Shown here: in pieces, positions 1 through 9,625 of the stretch
How positions within the stretch are numbered: the first letter of the stretch is position 1
How the letters are laid out: every line of letters begins with the position of its first letter
Assembly: GCA_030734395.1 (NCBI GenBank)
Contig: JAUZTG010000003.1
Coordinates: 1 to 64,000, forward strand
Reading direction: 5' to 3'
Length of the DNA stretch: 64,000 nucleotides
Origin: Sarocladium kiliense
Taxonomy: Eukaryota; Ascomycota; Sordariomycetes; Hypocreales; Sarocladiaceae
Program-made: the position numbers and the translations under genes
The notes under the pieces: generated by a model
The model's database searches: none
Told to the model about the DNA's origin: nothing
Seen by the model: the letters and a program-made list of their open reading frames with translations, nothing else

Positions 1-1280
1 AAATAAATAAATAAATAAATAATAATTCTATGGATCTAATCTTACTCATTATAGCGGCTGACTATAGTATTATGCAAATTACTGGTTTAATTACTTGAGT
101 AGCTAAAATAAAGGAGTGTATATGAATACATAACCAGATCTAACATACTCTTCTTTAATTTTCAACCCTAGTATTTTATGGTCTACTCTCTGCTTTAAAC
201 TATGCTGAGTACCTTATAACAGGGAAGGGTATGTGAGTATTATTAGCAGTCAGGAGCAAGTTAGAAACTAATTAGACTTGGGCTAGTAAAGAGTTATATA
301 TTGTAATGGGCTATCCCTAGTGTCACGGACAGTTAGGTGCCGATAAGAGTTATGTATATTCTTAAGGAGTAGGAAGCTATTCATAGAGAGAGAGATGTGA
401 GGGGAAGAAGGGGTTACGCCATGTCTCCTCAGCCACAGTGTGGCTAGGTCTCGTCACATGCTCGTCCTCCTATCTCTTTGATGCCAGGCTGGGCTCAAGT
501 CCAGAGCATAACATATATTCTCATATATCTTTATAAGAGGTATATAAGAATAGTTCTCTAACTACTAGGTTAAATATTTCCCCCCTATTGACTTACTAGT
601 ATTCTATTATGTTCAGTCTACTGTATGATTATAAGTAGAAGTAATTATGGCTAGTTGAATATCAAGAGCTAGATTCAACTAAGGCATGTAAGGAAGAGCT
701 GTTGAACGGTCTAGACTATATAGGAAGGTATGCTGTAGGTAAAAAGACTAACCTGCTTTATATAGGGCTTATACATTATATCAATATAAGAGACAATACT
801 TAATAGATAAAGAATTAATTAGATAAGAATAGAGAATGTGAGATAAGTATTAGCTCGAACTATCACTATCTTATTAGTACATTTGTCTAGTTATATCCTC
901 TACTTCTCTTCTGTAAGCCTGGGTCACCTCACTACCGGACGAGGCAATTCATGATATTAACCACTACACTCTCTGTGTGAAATTAGCTCTGGAATAAAGC
1001 CAGAGATTATTTAACGTACTATAATAAGAGTAGCTGCTATCATAGAGGTAGCCTTGGATTAAGTATAAATTCAAAGCAACTTAGAGCTATAATTTAAGAA
1101 ATAGTATTATTACTTCTTAAAATCTTGTTATTCTTAATCTTATGAAAATCCAACAGACTATGATATCTTGGAGCCAAGCATAGTAATGAGAGTTGAGTAG
1201 GGGCTGCTTCTATTAGGCGGCTCCCTTTGTTATAGAAAAAGAAGAGAGAGATTTTGTAAATGTTAGTCTTATTTTAAAAA
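1..1280. repeat. AT-rich gene-free block, probable decayed repeat DNA
   Basis: This block is visibly AT-rich (roughly two thirds A+T by eye), unlike the GC-balanced remainder of the window. Stop codons are dense in all frames and I see no coding exon. It opens with five AAAT units. At about 321 there is TGTCACGGAC, and near 530-552 there is a TATA-rich stretch. These could be pieces of an LTR, but I could not find a matching terminus or target-site duplication. The composition is what repeat-induced point mutation (RIP) leaves in filamentous ascomycetes. That is an inference, since no RIP index was computed. Confidence 0.5.
908..980 (-). other. tRNA-like remnant (A-box-like segment)
   Basis: Read on the minus strand, this stretch contains GTGTAGTGGTTAATAT, very close to the D-arm/A-box of fungal tRNA-Glu or tRNA-Asp genes. 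It is followed by a possible stem (CCTC...GAGG) and then GACCCAGG, where the T-arm would begin. No intact B-box and no convincing acceptor stem are visible. It is therefore not called a functional tRNA. A tRNA pseudogene or the head of a tRNA-derived SINE are both possible. Confidence 0.3.
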
Positions 1281-1653
1281 TAACTCCTATTGCACTGTCC
1301 GACTCTCTGAGATGTCGTAGTTTGTTATAGTCTGACTGCGGGCCTTGGAGATTTTGTAACTGTATATGATGGAGAGAGACAACTGGCAAGGCATTTGAAG
1401 ATCATCATAGTAAGCCTGGAAGAGAAGTTGCTCCACTTTAAGACTTGTGCTGCAATAATGAGGTGCACTCGAAACTGTCGTTAAGTCGATTCGCGGAGGC
1501 GTGGTCACTATTCCTGTTGCTACAAAGTGCTCGATGGGTTGTGGTGGGGTGGTGAGGCACGTCTATAGGGTGGGTAACTGACATGAGCCCCAAAGCGGCA
1601 TCTCGCAGGGTAGCCCGCCGCAAGCCGTTGCAAGCCTTGGCAGCTGGGTGAGG

Positions 1654-1660
1654 TGACTCA
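1654..1660. promoter_or_regulatory. Gcn4/Cpc1-type element TGACTCA
   Basis: A perfect TGACTCA lies about 180 bp upstream of the DAHP synthase start codon. This is the consensus bound by Gcn4 in yeast and by Cpc1/CpcA in filamentous fungi, which raise amino-acid biosynthesis genes on starvation. A 7-bp site is frequent by chance. Its position in front of the first enzyme of aromatic amino-acid synthesis is what makes it credible. Confidence 0.5.
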
Positions 1661-1841
1661 AAAGGCAAAATATCTTTCACGATCTGAACCCTCCGCAGGC
1701 CTTCTCAACTAGTGAACAGATCGTCATCAGGCCTGTGCGCTATCTTGAAAGCCCTGAGACATCCTGGAATCTAGTGAGCGAAGCTCAGGAGAAAACAGCT
1801 TCACTCGCGGTGGAAGTCAGCCATCACACCCAACGATCGCC

Positions 1842-3282
1842 ATGGAACCCGCAACTACACTATGGACGCCTTCGTCGTGGAGGACGAAACCGATCAAACA
1901 AGCTCCAGTCTACCATGACCAGGAGAAACTCACCTCAGCATCGAAAGAGCTGGCGCGCATGCCACCCATTGTGCACCCACATGAGATCATGAACCTTCGC
2001 TCGCACTTGAAGGATGTCGCTCAAGGCAAGGCTTTTCTGCTGCAGGGAGGCGACTGCGCAGAACTTTTCGACTATTGCGAGCAAGGGGCCATAGAGTCCA
2101 AGATAAAACTGCTTCTGCAGATGAGTCTTGTGCTCATTTGGGGAACCAACAAGCGAGTCGTTCGCATCGGCCGCATGGCCGGGCAGTACGCAAAGCCACG
2201 GTCAAGCCCGACAGAGATTGTTGACGGCAAGGAGATTCCGAGTTTCCGCGGTGACATTCTGAATGGGTTCCACATTGATGAACGTGAAATTGACCCCAAC
2301 AGGCTTGTGAAGTGAGTGACGCCCCATCGGACGCTGCCTGCATTGTCGACACTCATATTAACCATCCGAAAGAGCATACCACCACTCGGCAGCCACGCTG
2401 AATTACATCCGCACGGCTCTATCTTCAGGCATAGCCGATTTGCATCGGCCTCTGGATTGGGGTTTGGGACACGTTCGCGACCCTGAACTCAAGGCAAAGT
2501 ACTCAGGTATCGCTACCAGCATCCAGCAAACCCTCCGCTTCCTCCAGGTCATCAACGCAAAGCCTGATGAGCTGGATACTGTTGAGTTGTTCACAAGTCA
2601 TGAGGGTCTATTGCTTGAGTATGAAGAACCTCTGACCCGCTTGCTTGAGATGCCGTCTTCAGCGAAGGGGACAACAGCAAACACGCATTTCGACACCTCC
2701 GCCCATTTCCTCTGGATCGGAGATCGTACCAGGCAGCTCGACCATGCTCATGTTGAGTTCTTCCGCGGCATAGCCAACCCAATTGGGGTTAAGGTTGGAC
2801 CCACGACTCCGACAACCGACTTGCTCGATCTACTTCGAGCACTGAATCCAGCTCGGGAACCCGGCAAGATCACACTGATCACTCGTTATGGCTCGGGCAA
2901 GGTTGCCAGCCTGCTGCCGCTCCACATTCGTGCCGTCGAAGACTCTGAATTCCGCCAGACGGTGGTATGGCAGTGTGACCCTATGCATGGCAACACGCTC
3001 TCTACGCCATCGGGCATCAAGACACGTCGTTTCAACGACATCTACAGTGAACTGCAACAGACTCTCCTTATTCACAAGGAACAAGGAAGTTACCTTGGAG
3101 GTGTGCATCTCGAGCTCACCGGGGACGCTGTCACCGAGTGTCTGGGTGGGAGTGAGGGACTTGATGAGGACGATTTGTCCACCAATTATACCAGCTTCTG
3201 CGATCCTCGTCTGAACGAGAAGCAAGCCCTCGAGCTTGCTTTCCTCGTCGCGGGTCACTTTTCTCAAGAGAATCAGAGCTAG
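1842..3282 (+). CDS. Class II DAHP synthase (3-deoxy-D-arabino-heptulosonate 7-phosphate synthase)
   Basis: It catalyses the first committed step of the shikimate pathway, condensing phosphoenolpyruvate and erythrose 4-phosphate. There are two exons, 1842-2311 and 2373-3282. The 61-bp intron has donor GTGAGT and acceptor AAAG, and joining restores the family reading V-K-A-Y-H-H-S-A-A-T-L-N-Y-I-R. The product is 459 residues, full length for the plant-like class II enzyme. Visible hallmarks are GGDCAE at 69-74, RIGRMAGQYAKPRS at about 108-121, and later G-R-Y-G-S-G-K and Q-C-D-P-M-H-G-N-T, all on the second exon. The start sits in the favourable context GCCATGG. It is unrelated in sequence to the yeast Aro3/Aro4 (class I) enzymes. 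A TGACTCA site lies upstream and the AT-rich block ends about 560 bp before the gene. It converges on the epimerase gene. Confidence 0.95.
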
Positions 3283-3549
3283 ATCAATAAAAGACCAGGC
3301 ATGTTGGACATCTCTTTCCGATGGATGCCGAGGGAGTCAAGCTTGCAAAGAGAGCGGCAACAGTGAAGGTCAAAACAGACCCGCGAAGAGAATTATCGAA
3401 AGAAGGGCTGCCCATAGGTTCCCTGTCAATTTGAAGTAACATATCTCATCCTTTCAGACGTACGCCTTTATTCTGGCAGGTTGCGAAACACGAGTTACAG
3501 CATGCTTGAGAAGTTTGAATCAGTCCAGTATCTCAATATTTTTCACCGT

Positions 3550-4624
3550 TCATTCGAGGTAGATAGTCTGTGCCCCTTCGAGGGCGTCTCCCTTGTCCAG
3601 CTTCTGCCAACCTTTCACGCTTCCAGCCTCCACACAAATCATATTTTTCCATCCGTCTTTGGGTTCGAAGTCGGCCATGCCCGCAGACTTGTCGACCCAG
3701 GGGTTCCACACGACAACGTCGTCGAGATTGTCTCGGACAACACGATACAACGTAGTGCCCGCATTGTCCTCGACGACGATAGGATGTTTCGGTCCCTTAG
3801 CAGGCGTGTAGATGCGGTCAGTCTCGCCAGTGATGGTCACGGTGGAAGACTGGGTCTTGGTGGCCATGCCGTCAACCTTGTCAACATAGGACGAGTCCTC
3901 CAAGCCTGTGATCTTGATTTGAGATACATCCTTTGACAGAGTTAGTCCAGTCACTTCACACAGCATAATTTAATCAATGTGGCAAACAAGCGAACCTTGA
4001 TCTTGAGGTATGTGTGCATCAAAGTCTGACACTCAAAGGGCGTATCACCATCATTAGTGACTACAAGAGTGGTGTTCAGACTATCGCGGTCTAGAGTGAC
4101 ACTGTAGAGCAAGCCAAAGCTATACGGCCATTTGCTCTTGGCCGAGTCGTCAAGTGTCTCGGAGGATAGCCCGAAGTCGAGCTTCACGCTCGACGAGGAG
4201 CCTTCGCTCGTTGATTTGCCGAGGAATTCCCAGCGAGAGTTGCGAGCAAAGCCGTGTTGAGGGAGTTTCGAAGTCGCTTCGTGGTCCGGCGCTGAACCAA
4301 AGACCTGCGAGAGGATGACACTTTAGTTTTCGAAGCCCACGAATCAGGAGCGAACCTCAAACTCACAGGGAAAACAAGAGGGATGCCACCGCGGACTGGC
4401 TTGGATCCATCTAGTTTGGCTGCATCACTGAGCCAAAGCTTCTCATCCCCTGCCGCATTCTTCCAGCTGATAACCGTAGCACCGTATAGCAGGATCTCGA
4501 CGCTCTCCCCAGTAGGGAGAACAGCGGCCACGCGGGAGTTGCCGTGCGAAATGTTGACCTGAGCTTGAGGAGGCATCGTCGGCGTCGTGGCAAGTGCCGA
4601 CGGCTTGTTGGGTCTGTCAACCAT
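3550..4624 (-). CDS. Glucose-6-phosphate 1-epimerase (aldose 1-epimerase superfamily)
   Basis: It interconverts the alpha and beta anomers of glucose 6-phosphate. The exons are 4624-4367, 4304-3996 and 3930-3550. The introns begin GTGAGT and GTTCGC and end GCAG and AAAG; the second carries an ACTAAC branch site. The product is 315 residues, close to yeast YMR099C (about 297). The start M-V-D-R-P-N-K-P-S-A-L resembles fungal orthologues. Exon 1 holds the ILLYGATVISWK strand. Exon 2 contains the HGFARN motif with the expected catalytic histidine. Exon 3 contains VWNPW and the segment ending CVEAG with the expected catalytic glutamate. The donor of intron 2 (GTTCGC) is weak, but the frame across it is intact and the product fits the family. 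Confidence 0.93.
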
Positions 4625-5418
4625 CGTGGGTGAACGTGGAGTGAGCTGGGTAGCGGCTGGGGCTTGGAAGATAGTGGTCGATTAGGATGTTGGAACCGGT
4701 CGTGATTGATGGATGATGCAATGCAATCGGTGCGGTTGAGACACAGTTACTAGATCGAGGAGCGATTTTCAGACACTCCAATGCGAATTCGGGACTGGCT
4801 AAGCAACGAAGACGACATGAAGATGAGCTAGAGATTAGGTCAAGTGCAAGATGGGAAGATAGAGGCTGTCTGAGTAAGGTAGTTGAAGCTCCCGGTCGTG
4901 AGTGGGGTGGAGGGGGAGGGGGAGGGGGGATGAGACGGCCGTCTCCAACAGTGTGTAACAACGGGGGCGCAGGCGGGGTTGGTCAGTGAGTGGTCTGTGG
5001 CCGTGCGTGGCGCAGGGCGGCATACCATTTCATGCAACCAACCATGTGAACTGCACTGCACAGCTCTCGCTCGCTCCCGTCCATGTGAGACTCCTGAGGT
5101 GTTACATTCGGATCTCCTGAAACATGTCATCTTTGCCGAGATATTTTAAGCCATGCGGCTGAATCCGCACTGTCGCGTTGGTGGACTTGGCCTACTAGGA
5201 TTCGCTCGACTCTTGCAAGCTATGTCTAATGCATCTTCTCATGCAATACCCATGATCAATTCAGGATCTCAAACTTTGACTCAATCAGTTTTGAATTTTG
5301 ACATATCATATCTGGGTTATATCGAGTATATTTGCTGACCATCAGCCTCCAGTGCTTCAATCATGCGAGTCTCGAGACCCAATCACAGCAGTACGTCCGT
5401 ACATTGTCTACCTGAACC
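4625..5418. other. Intergenic, no gene seen
   Basis: This holds the promoter and leader of the epimerase gene and the 3' flank of the sugar transporter. A purine-rich tract at about 4906-4930 is pyrimidine-rich on the epimerase strand, as is common in fungal leaders. A TGACTCA occurs near 5276, without an obvious target. No frame here has the look of a conserved protein. Confidence 0.5.
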
Positions 5419-7214
5419 TCATTCGTGGGCTTGACGCTGTTGCTCCTCGTCGTTTGTGCCGTTCGTTGTTTGAGTCATGATGCCGTGTCCACCTGGGGAC
5501 CCTGTCTCGCTGGAATTGTGCCCGTTGAGTATGTTCTTCTCATCACTTGACTCATCATAGCTGATCAGGAGCTCGCCATTCTTTCCGTAGCGACGAGGCT
5601 CAACACGGGCTTGGTGGACGACAGTGAAGGCTCCCTTCCATCCCTTGACCTTCTGGAAGATGGTGTCCATCTCTTCGAGCGATCGGTACGCAGTCTCTGG
5701 GAAGAAGAAGTACACGGATGGGACGATGATGGCATTGATGATGGCGAAAATCGTGTATGTGTGGTAGTCAATGCTCTCAAAGGCAACAGGAGTAATCATG
5801 ACGACCTTGAGTTTAAGTCAGCGAGTCCGTCTCGGCAGCAGAGCAATCGATCCCAAATCCGCAGCAGCACCTACCATAAAGTTGAAGATCCAGTTTGAAG
5901 ATGTCGACAACGCATTAGCAGGAGCCCGAAGGCGCAAGCCAACACACTCTGCTGGATAGAGCCAAGTCATCCCTAGCCATCCAATTGCGAAGAAGGTGTT
6001 GAAGACAAAAAGAAATACGATGCCGGCAATCTGAAAGGGCTTCTCCTTCTGAGAGTTGACGCCCGCGAGGATCGCCATGGTCGCGGCTTGTCCGACGGCG
6101 CCAAAGAGCATCAGTTTTCGGCGACCCACACGCTCAACAAGGAACACAGCTGGCCAAGAGGCAATAAAATATTCCGTGCCGTTCAAGGCCGCCAATAGAC
6201 GGGCCATGAAGGGACTCATGCCGAGGTCTGCGTAAATCCTCGCTGCGTAATAAGTGATGAGGTTGATGCCGGAAATCTGCTGGAACATCTGGTTGGTATA
6301 GGCGAGCAAGGTGCGGTGCAGGCTGCGGTCTCGATCACGAGCGAAGAGATCAGAAAAGGTGCCTTTGCTCATTTCGAGGACAGTCTCCTTGATGGCCTTG
6401 AACTCGTTGGCAACAAACTTGTCGTCGCGGTCAACGTCAGCAATGGCGGCAATGACGTCCTTGGCTTCCTCCTCGCGGCCCTTGAGAACGAGCCAACGTG
6501 GAGATTCCGGCAAGCTCAACACGAAAGTAAGGATGAACAGACAGAAGACGATCTGGAAAGCCAGAGGGAACCTCCATGCGACGGAGCCAGGCGCAAACGA
6601 CAAACCGAGGTCGATCCAGTAGGAGATCATGATGCCTCCAGTGATGAGAGCACCCTCTATCATAACCAGTTTACCTCGCTTGTGACTCGAACACGTCTCG
6701 GATTGCCACATGGGGACCGTCGAGGTATTGCCGCCGTTGCCAAGTCCAGTAATGATGCGGCCAATGATGAAGTGCTCGAGGCTGAATGCAGACGCCTGCA
6801 GAGCGGCACCAACGACCATGATGGCGGTTCCGAGGAAGATCATCCTCTTGCGACCTAAAGGATTGCCAATGAAGATGGTGATGACAGCACCGAGGAAGCA
6901 GCCCAAGTTGTAAGAAGCGACGGCAATGCCTTGGTACGTTGAGCGATTCGATGCCTCAGCACTGCCTTTGACAATACCCTCAGCCGAGGGATCAATGGAA
7001 GGAAATTGTTCCAGGAAGACGGGCAAGGTCAGGATACCGCCCATAACGCCTTGGTCTGAGGGCAATGTGTTAGCCTGGACGTAGCAACGCTGGTCACATA
7101 GTGAAGAGGCAGCCTACCGTAACCGAAGAGGAGGAAATCGCATCCTGCAATAGTGCTAATAGCCCAATTCAAGGACTTGCCCCTCAGGCCGAGGAAGGAC
7201 TTGCTGTTCGCCAT
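5419..7214 (-). CDS. MFS sugar (hexose-type) transporter
   Basis: A 554-residue, 12-helix proton-coupled sugar transporter of the plasma membrane. The exons are 7214-7118, 7055-5875 and 5805-5419. Introns are GTAGGC...CTCAG (62 bp) and GTAGGT...TCAAG (69 bp). Splicing gives the family sequences FGYDQGVMGG after helix 1 and FNFMVVMITPVAFE late in the protein. Sugar-porter signatures are present: GNPLGRKRM after helix 2, PESPRWLVLKGR in the central loop, QQISGINLITYYA in helix 7, VGRRKLMLFG, and PETAYRSLEEMD after helix 12. The C-terminal tail is hydrophilic and rich in Asn, Gln, Ser and Glu. The substrate cannot be read from the sequence; hexoses, quinate or disaccharides are all possible in this superfamily. 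Confidence 0.93.
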
Positions 7215-9085
7215 GGTGGCAAGAAAACACACTGGTTGAGAGTGACTGAGACAAGTATGAAATGCCTAGTCGATAACTCCACAGTATGTGAGGCAGCACA
7301 AGAAGAAGGAAGGGATGAAATTTGACCAGCCAGGTTCCAGCCAGATGGTCAAGATGGGGCATCAAGCTGTTCTTATAACCCAGAGGACTTAGGCACCGCG
7401 TTCAAGAGGAGGAGCAATGTTCAAACTCAAAACCTTGCTCCGGGGGGTCTCTGTATGACTGGATGCGTCTAGGTAGCGATGTCGATCTGCACATGTGCAC
7501 ACCAGAGGCGGCAAAGGCACGACCCCAATTTGGCCAAGGTGCCTGCTCTGATGCACACTAACATGGTTGGTTGGAGGCAGCGGCATAGTGTGTCGTGCGC
7601 AGGTGAAGGGGAACCGCTTCGTTTCCTAGACAGAGCAAGGAGGAGGGGCGCCCGCCTTGGATGCAATGAATGGCATGGTTTGTGCAGGAGTTCTCCATCA
7701 ACGAGAAATGGGGAATCTCGGCCTTGATCGTGCCGTTGACTTTCTTGGCAGCTGATACGATACTCTGCGTGCTCAACAGCGCAGCCCGCCCGGCCTTACT
7801 GTCTAGGCGAGGCTGGGAGACGTAGAATCTTTTCGCGTGGGGATTGACGACGTCACGGTGGGTGTGCCTTGTGGAGAGCGTCGGTGTGGTTGTGGGCAAC
7901 TCGAGTTGGGCTAGAGGGACGATGGATTGAGACGAGCGTGAATCTCGAGCGTCGTCTCCAATCAAGCCCACGCCGTTCCAATCTCACTGCCGCGATGTCG
8001 CGAGGCATGTCCTGGGCTCGGCAGTTGTCCGCACACCACTTGTTCTCTGAATGCCTCCCTCTTTTTCTTCTTCACCTTCCTCTCGCTTGATCCTGGAGCG
8101 GTCACTTGACACCTGCGACAATCTCAGGGAACGAATGGTCAAAAGGTCTCCCGACGGCATCCTTGTAAGGGGCTTTCCGTCTGACTTCCCCCTCGTTCCT
8201 CTCTTACGCCTTGCATCAAGGCTTGTCCATCTCGGCTTGCCAAACATCGAAGCCATCCATCCACACCGCCTTGTAGCCCTGCCCCGGAAAACGCTACCAT
8301 TGTCGGTATGACGGTGGTACCTCTCAGCCTGGCACCACTGCCAAAAGGTACATGATTCATGGCGGTATGCGCGATGGACCTGACCAAGTGGAGATGGAAC
8401 CCAACTCAGCATCCCGACGCCCACGACGCGACAAGCCGGGACAAGCCCGAATACCAAGACATATTTCCATGGCAGGCCTCGGCACCGCGGAGAATCGGAA
8501 TTTGGTTGCACACGACCAGTGTACAGGTGCACAATGCGTCCCGAAGTAGATGATGGCTGGGCAATGCAGACGAGCAGAGCTCAGATAGTCGACTACATGG
8601 CTTACGAACCAAAAAGGGGACTTCATCCAACGGAACCCTAGGCGCAAGGCGCACCAAGATGTGGGACTGCCTGTCTGGCTATCTCCTCCAGCTCCGGATT
8701 TACGTCATGGCTCGTCTCGCATGTAGCAAGACGATAATTTTTCTCGAACCTTTCGAAGAAGCAGTCCCTTCTGGAGAGGAAAGTTGGGCCCCAAGATGAG
8801 GAGACACTGACTAAGTTCATGCGCAATAGAGGCACTAAGTTGCCGCTATGTGCACGCCCTGTGTATCTGGGAAGCAGTGCAGATCGCGATCACGATGGGT
8901 GTCCAGCCATCGAGAGATGTATCCTCCGATGAGCGTTCGGCCATCTCCCAGCTACTTCAACAATATCTCCCGGTGGTGGTGAGGCCCGGCCGTGCTACGG
9001 CTCATGCAGCCAGGGCCTTACGCCCTCACAATGGGCAACGCGGGGATCATCATCCCCAGACCACGTCCACGAGGCAAACAAGCTT

Positions 9086-9107
9086 CCCCCCCCCCCCCCC
9101 CCCCCCC
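9086..9107. repeat. Poly-C homopolymer, about 22 nt
   Basis: An uninterrupted C run in gene-free DNA, preceded by AAGCTT. Its length is likely to vary between strains, and it may be misread by sequencing. No function is implied. Confidence 0.85.
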
Positions 9108-9420
9108 GGCCTATCCCCCAGGTCAGCCGGAGTAGGCATCCCGAAGATGGCCATCGTGAACAATACAGCCTTCAAGCTAAACAGAGGTCCAGGGAAAATG
9201 ACCCAGGTATGCAACACTTTGAAGCTTAGGTCCGGATGCACCACGGCTTCTGGAGGCTACCCCAACTTCCGGAGCCGCGGGGAGCAGCCACTGGCAGCTC
9301 GGATTACCCAAATAGGCTTGCCATCGCAACGAAACAGGCCTAGCCTTCAGGGAATTGGTTCGTACGACCCTCCAGCGAACCTTGTAACGTTTGCCTCTTG
9401 ACACCTTCATTCGTTTGCCC

Positions 9421-9442
9421 CTGCTGCTGCTGCTGCTGCTGC
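9421..9442. repeat. CTG trinucleotide microsatellite
   Basis: About seven CTG units in a row, in the 3' flank of the Rif1 gene and outside any supported coding exon. Confidence 0.85.
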
Positions 9443-9625
9443 CTAGGGCAATCACGGCACAGTCACTCTTTCAATCTTGGCTATTCCTTCAGAGATCATC
9501 GAATGTCTCGTCATCATTCCAATCTACACTGTTCTCGACTAAAGCTAAACATCGTCCCACGTGTTCTGTCTCCCTGAACGCCGTTGATGCTCCAACAATG
9601 ATGGTGTAAGTAATAGAGTCGGCCA

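Larger units (their letters stand above)
7215..9625. other. 2.4-kb intergenic region, no gene seen
   Basis: It lies between the start of the sugar transporter and the 3' end of Rif1. The longest open frame (7984-8532, minus, 182 codons) is rich in Arg, Gly and Trp, lacks recognisable domains and looks like a random frame. The region carries a run of about 22 C at 9086-9107 and a CTG repeat of about 7 units at 9421-9442. The pyrimidine-rich strand close to 7215 fits a transporter leader. Confidence 0.45.

Noticed and set aside
321..980. A complete solo LTR starting TGTCACGGAC.
   Set aside because: No CA-ended partner terminus, target-site duplication or adjacent primer-binding site could be found, so only a repeat-like block is reported.
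7984..8532. A 182-codon minus-strand open frame in the 2.4-kb gap.
   Set aside because: It is rich in Arg, Gly and Trp, has no domain or hydrophobic pattern, and overlaps other open frames of equal quality on the opposite strand.
8850..9401. A 183-codon + strand open frame spanning the poly-C tract.
   Set aside because: It translates the homopolymer as a proline run and has no conserved segment; any length change in the C run breaks it.
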